A stretch of 64,000 nt of DNA from NCBI RefSeq assembly GCF_013377885.1, contig NZ_JABKAU010000001.1, positions 183,978 through 247,977 of the forward strand, given 5' to 3'. This DNA is from Hymenobacter lapidiphilus (GTDB lineage Bacteria > Bacteroidota > Bacteroidia > Cytophagales > Hymenobacteraceae). The position numbers were made by a program, and so were the translations under genes. A model generated the notes under the pieces. The model saw only the letters and a list, made by a program, of their open reading frames with translations, was not told the origin of the DNA and did no database searches. Position 1 is the first letter of the stretch. Every line of letters begins with the position of its first letter. This document shows positions 20,095-27,368 of this stretch, in pieces.

Positions 20095-20113
20095 CTATTT
20101 AACAGATTGTAAT

Positions 20114-20827
20114 ATGAAATACTATTTAGGAGGATATTACCTTATGCAAATTCAACCGATTGAGTTTGGGTCAGAAAAAAACCAACGCGTTTTGACTTGT
20201 AGCACCTGCATCAACAATAGCCTTTTTGATTCATGGTCATTCTCATGGGCCACTACATTCAAGAGAGATTTAAAAAAAGTAAAACAGGACTACTTGATAG
20301 ATGAAGAAGCAATAAACTCAATACGCCTTTGGGTGGATAGCAATTTTGATGGCGAGCCAAAAAACGTTGGATGGCCCAATGTTTTTTCCACTATCCAAGC
20401 TGCAAAAACGTATCACAAAGTTTATTTCTCTCATTTGAGAGATATTAAATTGTTTGCTCTTTACTTTAATGAATCAGAGGCGACGGCGTTAATTGAAGAG
20501 TTTAAGCCTACTTTTGAAAATCAAGGTTTGATTGGCTTAGTTGATACATTACAAAATCGCATCGTTGAAGACCAATCAATAAATCAGCAAATAGTTGGTT
20601 ATGATTTAATTGGTGTGGAGATTGGTGGCGACTTTCACACTTTCCATTGCCACACTAATGAAGTGGACTTGATTACCATGTTTAAGCTTGAAATGAATGA
20701 ATATGGTCTTTTTGAAGAAAATGAAAATTTATCTAACGCATTAAATTATATGAATGATGAGGACAATGGTTTTGAGCCTGTACCTTGGTTCTTAGTTAAG
20801 GTAAAAGCACTTTGTGAGTTGGCTTGA
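20114..20827 (+). CDS. AT-rich orphan gene, function unknown
   Basis: The 237-residue protein (MKYYLGGYYLMQIQP...) is mixed alpha/beta and acidic, with three Cys near the N-terminus and no signal or membrane segment. Its base composition is visibly AT-rich compared with every neighbour, which marks it as a recent arrival. It lies between the icmF terminator and the first copy of a GC-rich repeat, and opens a set of toxin-antitoxin cassettes. The size, acidity and context recall immunity or defence-associated proteins, but no family is recognised. A TTG at 20072 is in frame but lies inside the icmF terminator; the ATG at 20114 is used. Confidence 0.75.
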   Translation: MKYYLGGYYLMQIQPIEFGSEKNQRVLTCSTCINNSLFDSWSFSWATTFKRDLKKVKQDYLIDEEAINSIRLWVDSNFDGEPKNVGWPNVFSTIQAAKTYHKVYFSHLRDIKLFALYFNESEATALIEEFKPTFENQGLIGLVDTLQNRIVEDQSINQQIVGYDLIGVEIGGDFHTFHCHTNEVDLITMFKLEMNEYGLFEENENLSNALNYMNDEDNGFEPVPWFLVKVKALCELA

Positions 20828-20904
20828 GCTACCTCGCGTAAGCCTCAGTATCCCCAGCCGTCCCAGCGGCCAGCCGGTTCCGCGCCACGCCGGTCAACCC
20901 AATC

Positions 20905-21001
20905 GGCGCACCCATTTCCGCCGCTACCGCCCCACCCGCCGCTGCCGTTACGGGCCGCTTCGGCTGGGGCCGGGGGCGTACGGCGGGGCGTCGGGGGCGG
21001 A
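20905..21001 (+). repeat. GC-rich island repeat, copy 1
   Basis: The core runs from GGCGCACC to GGCGGATGG. It contains CCGCCCCACCCGCCG, CTGCCGTTACGGGCCGCTTC and GGCTGGGGCCGGGGGCG, shared in the same order and orientation with 21769-21866 and 22636-22732. This copy lacks the left hairpin that the other two share. A GTTGAACC motif lies further right at 21032-21040. Confidence 0.8.
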
Positions 21002-21060
21002 TGGCTGGAACGGGTAGGTCGGGCGATGCGGCTGGTTGAACCAACGCCTGTAATGTCAAG

Positions 21061-21091
21061 TTGTCTGATTGGACTACTTCGCTTATCTTTG
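21061..21091 (+). promoter_or_regulatory. Promoter of the HigB-type toxin gene
   Basis: TTG at 21061-21063, a 20 bp spacer and TATCTTTG at 21084-21091 give an exact Bacteroidota promoter. The ATG lies only 4 nt beyond the -7 box, so the transcript should be leaderless or nearly so. Confidence 0.75.
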
Positions 21092-21095
21092 GTTC

Positions 21096-21434
21096 ATGCC
21101 GAAAAAGCGCAGCCTGTTCTTCTTTAAAAACTACTTTCGCGACTTTTATCAGGCGCAAACGGAGAAGGTCAAGAAGAAGATTCTGTGGACCTTGCGCGTC
21201 GTAGAAGACCTGGAGCAGCTACCGGAAACGTACTTCAAGCACCTCACTGGCTCCGACGGCCTCTATGAAATCCGGGTGCAGGTCGGCAGCGACATCTTCC
21301 GCATCTTCTGCTTTTTCGATAAGGGCAACGTCGTGGTCATCGGCCACGGGTTCACCAAGAAGACACAGAAAACGCCCAAATCCGAACTGGAACGGGCGCA
21401 CACTATCAAAGCCGAATACTATGAAAGCCGCTAA
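21096..21434 (+). CDS. RelE/HigB-type toxin (phage Gp49-like family)
   Basis: The 112-residue basic protein has the Gp49/HigB-type fold phrases KKKILWTLRVVEDLEQLPETYFKHL, then GLYEIRVQVGSDIFRIFCFFDKG and GHGFTKKTQKTP. Such toxins cleave mRNA on the ribosome. The antitoxin gene follows with a 14 bp overlap, toxin first, as in higBA systems. The ATG at 21096 gives MPKKRS; the earlier ATG at 21069 lies between the -33 and -7 boxes and cannot be used from that promoter. Confidence 0.9.
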   Translation: MPKKRSLFFFKNYFRDFYQAQTEKVKKKILWTLRVVEDLEQLPETYFKHLTGSDGLYEIRVQVGSDIFRIFCFFDKGNVVVIGHGFTKKTQKTPKSELERAHTIKAEYYESR

Positions 21435-21723
21435 AAACCTCACCAGCCTCAGCGAGTTCGTCGACCAGGAGCACGGCCCCGTTGGCAGCAAGCCCCGCGA
21501 GGAGTTTGAAGCGGGCTACGAAGTGTTCAAGCTCGGGGCCATGCTCCAGCAGGCCCGGCAAGCCAAAGGCCTCACCCAAGCCCAACTGGCCGAGCTAGCC
21601 GGCACCGACAAATCGTACATCTCGAAGCTGGAAAAGGACCTGAAAGACGTGCGTCTATCCACCTTGCAGCGCATTATCGCCGAGGGCCTGGGTGGCCACC
21701 TGGAGTTCTCCATTAAGTTTTAG
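21421..21723 (+). CDS. HigA-type antitoxin, XRE/Cro-family regulator
   Basis: The 100-residue protein has a helix-turn-helix at about residues 36-85 (LGAMLQQARQAKGLTQAQLAELAG, TDKSYISKLEKD), with an N-terminal segment that likely covers the toxin. It overlaps the toxin gene by 14 bp (ATG at 21421 inside the toxin frame), so translation is coupled. It should neutralise the toxin and repress the shared promoter at 21061-21091. Confidence 0.9.
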   Translation: MKAAKNLTSLSEFVDQEHGPVGSKPREEFEAGYEVFKLGAMLQQARQAKGLTQAQLAELAGTDKSYISKLEKDLKDVRLSTLQRIIAEGLGGHLEFSIKF

Positions 21724-21744
21724 CTCGGCTCCATCTCATAAAAC

Positions 21745-21866
21745 CGCGCCGCCTGGACCACTCCGGGCGGCGCACCTGTTTCCGGCGCTACCGCCCCACC
21801 CGCCGTTGCCGTTACAAGCTGCTTCGGTTGGGGCCGGGGGCGCACGGCGGGGCGGCGGGGGCAGTT
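21745..21866 (+). repeat. GC-rich island repeat, copy 2
   Basis: It begins with a small hairpin GCGCCGCC ... GGGCGGCGC, shared with copy 3, then the common core with CCGCCCCACCCGCCG, GCTTCGGTTGGGGCCG and CGGCGGGGCGGCGGGGGC. GTTGAAC follows at 21867. It fills the gap between the convergent antitoxin and HepT genes. Confidence 0.85.
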
Positions 21867-21876
21867 GAACAGGAAA

Positions 21877-22218
21877 CTACTCCGCAGCTAGCAGCGCCAA
21901 TACTTCCTGCTTCAGTTGCGGCAGATGACGCACTACGATACTCCACGTCATCTCATCCGAGACCGTGTCGTAGCCGTGGATAATCCGGTTGCGGGTGGCT
22001 ATGGTCTGGCGGGCGTTGGAGAGCTGAAAATCCGGGGCCAGCTTCATGATACGGCCCACTGCTTCGCCCATTATTTCGAGGTTGCGCTCAGTGGCGCGGC
22101 GGGTACGCACGTCGCGCTGGTAGTGCGTGAAGTCCAGCGGCCGCCCGGCGAAGAAGCTTTCCGTTTCCTCGATGGCTTGCAGTACATCATACAGGCAGGC
22201 GCGAATCTCAGGCTGCAT
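21877..22218 (-). CDS. hepT: HepT-family HEPN toxin (DUF86)
   Basis: The 113-residue helical HEPN protein has the RX4HXY ribonuclease motif as RNRIIHGYD. In HepT/MntA systems this RNase toxin is silenced when MntA adds AMP groups to the Tyr of that motif. The upstream mntA-type gene overlaps it by 11 bp. The ATG at 22218 begins MQPEIRACLYDVLQAIEE, the usual HepT start. The longer frame to 22374 is an out-of-frame extension through mntA. Confidence 0.92.
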   Translation of the reverse strand: MQPEIRACLYDVLQAIEETESFFAGRPLDFTHYQRDVRTRRATERNLEIMGEAVGRIMKLAPDFQLSNARQTIATRNRIIHGYDTVSDEMTWSIVVRHLPQLKQEVLALLAAE

Positions 22219-22510
22219 ACAGAAGTTGCCGGGTAGCTTCGAGTTGCTGGCGGAAGTACGGATTGCGCACGGCCTGGGCTTCCAGCAAGTCCACCGGCCG
22301 GCCGAATAGCTCCTCCAGCGCAAACTTGAAGCGGAAGTAATTGTCGGCGTACTGCTCCAGCGGCATGGGCTCAAACTCCGCCACTAAGTCCACGTCGCTG
22401 TCGGGCCCAAAGGCCGGAGTCAGGGCCGAGCCAAACCCAAACAGTTGCCGCACCCGATGCTGCTGGCATAGCTCTTCGATGGCGTTCAGGTTTAGATTAA
22501 ATACTTGCAT
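22208..22510 (-). CDS. mntA: MntA-family nucleotidyltransferase antitoxin
   Basis: The 100-residue minimal nucleotidyltransferase has the diagnostic GSX10DXD motif as GSALTPAFGPDSDVD (about residues 27-41), which binds Mg-ATP for transfer of AMP to HepT. It precedes hepT in the same direction and overlaps it by 11 bp, the standard order. The ATG at 22510 starts MQVFNLNLNAIEELC. The gene is divergent from the transpeptidase gene, with a GC-rich repeat between them. Confidence 0.92.
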   Translation of the reverse strand: MQVFNLNLNAIEELCQQHRVRQLFGFGSALTPAFGPDSDVDLVAEFEPMPLEQYADNYFRFKFALEELFGRPVDLLEAQAVRNPYFRQQLEATRQLLYAA

Positions 22511-22608
22511 GGTGCGTGTAAGATAGGACCTTGAGGCAAATGTCACCTTTTGGCAGCGTTTTGTTATTCACGAAAGCTCGACTACCTACTCCGATTTTGA
22601 TTTTCCGC

Positions 22609-22732
22609 CATCGCGCCGCCTGAACCACTCCGGGCGGCGCACCTGTTTCCGCTGCTACTCCCCGGCCCGCCGTTGCCGTTACGGGCCGCTTCAGTTGGGG
22701 CCGGAGGCGGGCGGCGGATGGCGGGGGCGTGT
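22609..22732 (+). repeat. GC-rich island repeat, copy 3
   Basis: It starts with the same left hairpin as copy 2 (GCGCCGCC ... GGGCGGCGC with 1-2 changes) and continues with the common core: GGCCCGCCGTTGCCGTTACG, GGCCGCTTCAGTTGGGGCCG and CGGCGGATGGCGGGGGC. It fills most of the 325 bp divergent gap between mntA and the transpeptidase gene; the rest holds their promoters. Confidence 0.85.
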
Positions 22733-22823
22733 AGTGCAACCAGCCAAACTGCCCCATACACTCGTTCATGGCGTCAATTACCCCGTTCGTCGGCACGCTG
22801 TTTATCCGCGCCGGGCAAATGGC

Positions 22824-22831
22824 TAGCTTTG
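22824..22831 (+). promoter_or_regulatory. -7 box of the transpeptidase gene
   Basis: TAGCTTTG matches TAnnTTTG and ends 4 nt before the ATG at 22836, the same spacing as the toxin promoter. The -33 position is only TTT. Confidence 0.55.
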
Positions 22832-22835
22832 ACTC

Positions 22836-24674
22836 ATGCGTATAGTTTTCTACAAGTGGCGAATGGGGCTGCTGTTTCTGCTGCTGCTAACTGGACAGAC
22901 GGCCTGCTCCTCCCCTTCGGCCGAGGTAGCGGCGCAGGAGGTGCAGGAACCCACCGAAACCTTTACCCAGCGCCGCGTGGTAGTGGGCGCCGACTCGCTC
23001 GTGCGCGGCCGCCTGCTCGACCGCAACGACTCGGTGCTGGTAGCAACCGGCACCTTACACCTGCTGAAACTGCCGCGCAAGGCCCCCCTCGATACCCTGG
23101 CGTTGGCCAAGCTGCTGGGCTGGGGGCCCCCCACCGTTAGGCAGCGCATCGCCAACGCCCTCCCCTACGACAACGCCCCCGCCGGCTACCCCGTGAACCT
23201 GCGGCTGACGGCGGCCGAAGCCGCACGGGTACGCAAGGCTCGCAAGGAGTGGCCGACCCTAGTGCTCAGCACCCAGGTGGGCCGCCGCTACACCGCCAAC
23301 GCCGGCGCGGCCGTGCTGGGCTACCCGGCCAACGAGGCCCAGGCGTTTTTCAAACAGGCCCAACGCACCAAGCGCGGCCGCTTCTACAAACTGCGCAACG
23401 GTGGCGTCGAGGGCTACTACAACGGCCTGCTGACGGGCCGCGTGGGTTACCTGCACCCGCTCATCGACTCGGCAGGCAACAACCGCGGCAGCTGGGCCAC
23501 CGATACCACCTTCCGCCAGGGCCAGGACCTGCACCTGACCATCGATACCAAGCTGCAGGCCTACGCCGAGCAGCTCATGGGCAACCGCAAGGGCTACCTG
23601 GTGGCCCTCGACCCGAAAACCGGCGAAATCCTGGCCTACGTGTCGGGCCCCGTGTACGACCCGGCCACCCTCACGGCCCCCGACCAAGCCAAGGTGCGCT
23701 CGGAGATGCTCTTTGATGAGAACAAGCCGCTGCTTAACCGCCCGGCCATGCTGGCCAACCCGCCCGGTTCGGTGTTCAAGCTGGTGAATGCGGCCGTGGC
23801 GCTGCAGCTGGGCGCCATCACGCCTACCACCGGCTTCAAGTGCGACCAGACGCTGATCAAGTGCGTGCACGACCACCCGCGGCCCGGCAGCCTCACGGTG
23901 GGTCTCAAGTACAGTTGCAACCCCTATTTCTACCAGACCATGCGCAACCTCATCCAGCGCGTGCCCGATAGTCTGGTGGCCGATACCGTGGCCGCCCGCC
24001 ACGCCAACCTGGCCGAGTGGCGGCGCTACGTGCGCTCGTTTGGGCTGGATTCGGTGCTGGGCGTGGATATCCCCCGCGAGGCCCCCGGCTTCCTGCCTAC
24101 CCCTGCCTATTACGACAAGGTCCGGAAGACCCGCAACTGGACTTATCGCTCCATCTATTCGCTAAGCGTGGGCCAGGGCGAAATCAATATGACCGGCCTG
24201 CAAATGGCCAACATGACGGCCATTATCGCCAACCGCGGCTGGTACTACCCGCCTCACCTGGTGCGCGGCATCGGCGACAATGGGCCACTGCCCCGCTTCA
24301 CCCAAAAGCGCTATACCCTTATCGACAGTGCCAATTTTGCGGCCCTGCTGCCCGGCATGCTAGGCGTAATGCAGCGCGGCGGCACGGCCGAAACCTCCAG
24401 CCTCGCCGACGTGGGTATTACAGTGGCTGGCAAAACCGGCACCGTAGAAAACGGCGGCGACGATGACGACGACCACGCCGCCTTCGTTGGTTTCGCCCCC
24501 GCCGACAACCCCAAAATAGTAGTAGCGGTGTACCTCGAAAACGCCGGTTTCGGGGCAACTGCCGCCGCGCCCTGCGCCGTTATGGTGATGGAAAAGCATT
24601 TGCGCGGCTCCATTGCTCCCAAGCGCAAGCGCTGGGAAGCCCGCGTGAAGCACCGCGCCCGCAACGGGTACTAA
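22836..24674 (+). CDS. Penicillin-binding protein, PBP2/FtsI-type transpeptidase
   Basis: The 612-residue exported transpeptidase cross-links peptidoglycan. The three active-site motifs are present: SxxK as PGSVFKLVN (near residue 312), SxN as YSCNPYF (near 360) and KTG as AGKTGTVEN (near 532). The N-terminal dimerisation region (about 40-230) includes RGRLLDRNDSVL, as in class B enzymes. The N-terminus (MGLLFLLLLTGQTACSS) looks like a short signal with a possible lipoprotein Cys instead of a classical membrane anchor. No rod-shape genes (mreBCD, rodA) are nearby, so its role in elongation or division is unclear. Confidence 0.9.
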   Translation: MRIVFYKWRMGLLFLLLLTGQTACSSPSAEVAAQEVQEPTETFTQRRVVVGADSLVRGRLLDRNDSVLVATGTLHLLKLPRKAPLDTLALAKLLGWGPPTVRQRIANALPYDNAPAGYPVNLRLTAAEAARVRKARKEWPTLVLSTQVGRRYTANAGAAVLGYPANEAQAFFKQAQRTKRGRFYKLRNGGVEGYYNGLLTGRVGYLHPLIDSAGNNRGSWATDTTFRQGQDLHLTIDTKLQAYAEQLMGNRKGYLVALDPKTGEILAYVSGPVYDPATLTAPDQAKVRSEMLFDENKPLLNRPAMLANPPGSVFKLVNAAVALQLGAITPTTGFKCDQTLIKCVHDHPRPGSLTVGLKYSCNPYFYQTMRNLIQRVPDSLVADTVAARHANLAEWRRYVRSFGLDSVLGVDIPREAPGFLPTPAYYDKVRKTRNWTYRSIYSLSVGQGEINMTGLQMANMTAIIANRGWYYPPHLVRGIGDNGPLPRFTQKRYTLIDSANFAALLPGMLGVMQRGGTAETSSLADVGITVAGKTGTVENGGDDDDDHAAFVGFAPADNPKIVVAVYLENAGFGATAAAPCAVMVMEKHLRGSIAPKRKRWEARVKHRARNGY

Positions 24675-24763
24675 TCGTCCGCCAGAACGCTGCTACTGTA
24701 TATTCGGCACGGCGTTCCGGCGTTTCAGCGGCGCTTTCCTGGCTGCTGGTTTTTAGTTGAGCG

Positions 24764-25249
24764 ATGAACTACACGCTGCTTTTGCTGACTTTCCTGCTGC
24801 CGCCAGCGGCATCTGTAGCACCGTTTCGGCCCTTATGGCTGGCCCCGGCGGCCTCCTGGGAGCCAGGCCGACTTCCGGCGCCCGACTCGCTACGCTGGCC
24901 CTACCGCCCCCTGCGGGTGAACGAGACGATGGTACTCGATGCCGTGCTGTTTCAGCTGCGCACTGCCGAGCTGCTGCCCGAATCAAACCCGACGCTACAG
25001 CTACTGGCAGCGGAATTACTAAGCCGGCCCACTCTGAGGATTCAGCTTGCCGGCCACACCGACCGCATTGGCCGCTCCAAAGAGAACATGAAGCTCTCGG
25101 AGCAGCGGGCCGAGGCAATAAGGGCCTACCTGATTCGGGCCGGCGTGGCAGCCGCACGCCTCATCATGGTGAGCTACGGCGACGCCCGCCCGCTCTACCC
25201 CGCCCCCAATGAGCGCAACCGGCGCGTAGAAGTGCGAGTGGTAGAATGA
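24764..25249 (+). CDS. Small OmpA-domain protein
   Basis: The 161-residue exported protein has a hydrophobic signal (MNYTLLLLTFLLPPAASVA) followed by an OmpA-like peptidoglycan-binding domain (about 60-161) with LAGHTDRIGRSKENMKLSEQRAEA and ERNRRVEVRV. It probably binds peptidoglycan in the periplasm. It lies 89 bp after the transpeptidase gene in the same direction and could be cotranscribed with it. It is convergent with the next gene across a shared terminator. Confidence 0.88.
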   Translation: MNYTLLLLTFLLPPAASVAPFRPLWLAPAASWEPGRLPAPDSLRWPYRPLRVNETMVLDAVLFQLRTAELLPESNPTLQLLAAELLSRPTLRIQLAGHTDRIGRSKENMKLSEQRAEAIRAYLIRAGVAAARLIMVSYGDARPLYPAPNERNRRVEVRVVE

Positions 25250-25286
25250 GGGCCGCTACCAGCTAAAAGCCACTGCTCTGGATGCA

Positions 25287-25323
25287 AAAAAAGCCCGCTT
25301 CCGGCTATCGGAAGCGGGCTTTC
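25287..25323 (-). terminator. Terminator between convergent genes
   Basis: A perfect 14-base stem AAAGCCCGCTTCCG with its complement and a 5-base loop is followed on the minus strand by T8. It serves the minus-strand gene at 25345 and may also stop the plus-strand OmpA-like gene. Confidence 0.88.
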
Positions 25324-25344
25324 AGCAGGTATAATGGCGGCTTT

Positions 25345-25947
25345 TTACTTGCCCTTGGTAGCCGGGCCGGGCGCGACGGCGGGTACGGGTACGGGTACGG
25401 GTACGGGTACGGGTACGGGTACGGGAGTGGTACGGCGGGCCTCCTCGTACTGATAAAAACCCAGTTCGTGCTGGTAGGGGGCGAAGTTCCAATTGTAGCG
25501 CGCCGCGGCCGCCCGGCGGGCTACTGCGCGGATGGCATCGAGCTGAGCAGCGGGCAAAAACGACTGCAGAGAGTCGGCCAGCAGCGCCTGGTGGGTTTGC
25601 TCCAGAGCCTCTTCCAGGGCCAGGATTTCGGTTACGCCTTTGCCCTTTATGTCTGTCGCCGTAGTACGCTGGCGCGCAATGCGCTGTCCATGGTAAGCAA
25701 ACTCGCTGTTTGAAGCGGGTGGAACGGGCGCAACATTCGGTATAACAGCAGCGGCGGCCGCTGCCGCTGCTGCTGCCGCTTCAGTTGTAGCCGTTACGTG
25801 AGGCATGGGAGACGCTTTTTCTTTGCTGTTGCGCACGACCATAACTCCCAACTGGGTAGCTAATCGAACACCGTTGATCAGCAGGCTGGCCTGAGCCTGG
25901 GCCACATGTACTGTGATGAATAAGAGTAGTGTAAACAGGTATTTCAT
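25345..25947 (-). CDS. Secreted protein with poly-Ala tract and Pro-Val repeats
   Basis: From the ATG at 25947 the protein has 200 residues. It has a signal peptide (MKYLFTLLLFITVHVAQAQ), a run of about 11 Ala near residues 57-67, a central helical part, and a C-terminal tail of seven or more Pro-Val repeats encoded by a perfect GGGTAC array. The tail may be a rigid wall-spanning rod. No family is recognised. It is a single gene with a strong terminator. Confidence 0.75.
   Translation of the reverse strand: MKYLFTLLLFITVHVAQAQASLLINGVRLATQLGVMVVRNSKEKASPMPHVTATTEAAAAAAAAAAAVIPNVAPVPPASNSEFAYHGQRIARQRTTATDIKGKGVTEILALEEALEQTHQALLADSLQSFLPAAQLDAIRAVARRAAAARYNWNFAPYQHELGFYQYEEARRTTPVPVPVPVPVPVPVPAVAPGPATKGK
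25381..25422. repeat. Hexanucleotide microsatellite (GGGTAC)7
   Basis: Seven perfect copies of GGGTAC on the plus strand encode Val-Pro repeats on the minus strand. Because the unit is 6 bp, length changes keep the reading frame and only alter the number of Pro-Val pairs. Confidence 0.95.
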
Positions 25948-26180
25948 CCGTAAAATCTTATACTGAAAAGATGGCGTGAAAGTAGCCAACCAGAATGAAA
26001 ACCCAGCTATACAATGTGCTAAATGATTTTATGGGCTGCTTGCTGCTCCCCGGTCAAGCTGTTCGATATACATATAGTGCAGCATTGCCTGCACGCCGAT
26101 TACCCCAGGCCGCTCATGCTTATGGCCCAAGCGTCATCAATTTATTATGCTTGCATAACAATTTAGTAATTCAGGTGTAG

Positions 26181-26208
26181 TATCTTTGTGGTCAATCAGC
26201 TGATTGAC
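26181..26208 (+). promoter_or_regulatory. -7 box plus 18-bp perfect palindrome ahead of a small gene
   Basis: TATCTTTG at 26181-26188 matches the -7 consensus. It is followed at once (26191-26208) by the perfect palindrome GTCAATCAGCTGATTGAC, which would overlap the transcription start. This is the classic place for a repressor operator. Confidence 0.55.
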
Positions 26209-26228
26209 ACTTATCTAACCTTAGTACC

Positions 26229-26366
26229 ATGAAAAAGAGCACCGTCACCTTTTCGTCGCTGCTGCTGCTGGGCAGCTTCGGCTCCTTCCGTTTCCTGGCT
26301 GCGCAATTGCGCGACCTGAGCCTCCATTTCGACCTGCGCGACGAAGAAGAGCTACACTTCTGCTAA
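26229..26366 (+). CDS. Small protein of 45 residues, unknown function
   Basis: ATG at 26229 to TAA at 26364-26366 encodes a 45-residue peptide: a basic start (MKKS), a hydrophobic segment (about 7-25, with SSLLLLGSFGSF) and an acidic Leu/Arg tail ending in LHFC. It could be a membrane-bound or secreted small protein. The support is a good -7 box, the palindrome just upstream, and a hairpin terminator just downstream, which together delimit a transcript of about 230 nt. No homologue is recognised. Confidence 0.6.
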   Translation: MKKSTVTFSSLLLLGSFGSFRFLAAQLRDLSLHFDLRDEEELHFC

Positions 26367-26389
26367 GCTTCTCCCGTCTATTCTGTTAC

Positions 26390-26427
26390 CGCAAGCCTCG
26401 CCCCTCCGGCGGGGCTTGCGTGTTTTT
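26390..26427 (+). terminator. Intrinsic terminator of the small gene
   Basis: CGCAAGCC...CGCCCC pairs with GGGGC...TTGCG around a TCCGG loop and is followed by TGTTTTT. It lies 24 bp past the stop. The rest of the gap to 26634 shows no clear structure. Confidence 0.8.
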
Positions 26428-26633
26428 GGGCCTCAGAAACCGGGCTTCATAGTCAGCACCTTAGCGGCCGGACCGGAAAAAACAACATCCATTCGCGGCG
26501 GTTTTCGGTACTTCACAGTAGCGCCGGCCCGTGCGGGGCCGCGCATCTTGTTTTTCACCAGTTGATTTCAACCCTGACTGCCAGCCAGAACTGGCCGCGG
26601 CAGCAGTTCGAAATCAGCCTAAATCAGTGCTTT

Positions 26634-27275
26634 ATGGAATTGAATGGCTTGAAAGAGCAAATCAGCTACATCATCGGCCGCGACATGGCCAACAACTTCG
26701 CCCAGCAAGGCCTCGACCTGGACATCGATATTTTCGCCCAGTCGATGAAGGAGGCCCTTACCAACGAGCCCAGCCGCCTCACGCCCGAGCAGATGCAGAG
26801 CGCTATGCAGCAGCTGCAGGAGCAGCTCGGCGGCGGCATGGAAGAAGACAACGACGACGACAACCAAAACTCCAACGATATGGGTAACAGCAAAGCCGAA
26901 GGCGAAGCCTTCCTGCAGGAAAACGCCAACAAAGCCGGGGTAACCACCCTACCCAGCGGCCTGCAATACGAGGTGATTACGGAGGGCAGCGGCCCTAAGC
27001 CCGGTCCCGGCTCGTCGGTTACCACCCACTACCACGGCACGCTGCTCAACGGCACCGTATTCGACAGCTCGTACCAGCGCGGCCAGCCCGCTACGTTTGG
27101 CGTAAACCAGGTAATTGCCGGCTGGACAGAAGCCCTGCAACTGATGCCCGAAGGCTCGAAGTGGCGCCTTTACATCCCCTCCGACCTTGCCTACGGCAAG
27201 CGCGGTGCCGGCCGCGACATCGGCCCCGATACTACGCTCATCTTCGATGTGGAGCTGGTAAAGGTGAACAAGTAG
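26634..27275 (+). CDS. FKBP-type peptidyl-prolyl isomerase (FklB/Mip-type)
   Basis: From the ATG at 26634 the protein has 213 residues: a helical dimerisation domain (about 1-70) with ISYIIGRDMANNF, an unusual Asp/Asn-rich linker (about 72-90), and an FKBP domain (about 105-213) with LPSGLQYEVITEGSG, VTTHYHGTLLNGTVFDSS and VIAGWTEALQLMPEG. There is no signal peptide at this start, so it is probably a cytosolic folding helper like FklB. The longer frame from 26562 adds nothing signal-like. Confidence 0.92.
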   Translation: MELNGLKEQISYIIGRDMANNFAQQGLDLDIDIFAQSMKEALTNEPSRLTPEQMQSAMQQLQEQLGGGMEEDNDDDNQNSNDMGNSKAEGEAFLQENANKAGVTTLPSGLQYEVITEGSGPKPGPGSSVTTHYHGTLLNGTVFDSSYQRGQPATFGVNQVIAGWTEALQLMPEGSKWRLYIPSDLAYGKRGAGRDIGPDTTLIFDVELVKVNK

Positions 27276-27368
27276 CGTGTAAACGAAGCGAAAGATGAGC
27301 CGGCAAGCGGAATGTCATCACCTTTGCCGCCTCATCTGGTTGCTTCGTTACCTAAACCTACCCAAACC

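Noticed and set aside
20828..22835. Island repeats as classical integron attC sites
   Set aside because: GTTGAAC occurs after two copies but the matching left site (RYYYAAC) and an integron integrase are not seen, and the genes are not all in one direction.
25995..26180. 61-residue frame upstream of the small gene
   Set aside because: It overlaps the promoter region of the small gene at 26229, has no promoter or ribosome site of its own, and its composition does not resemble the neighbours.
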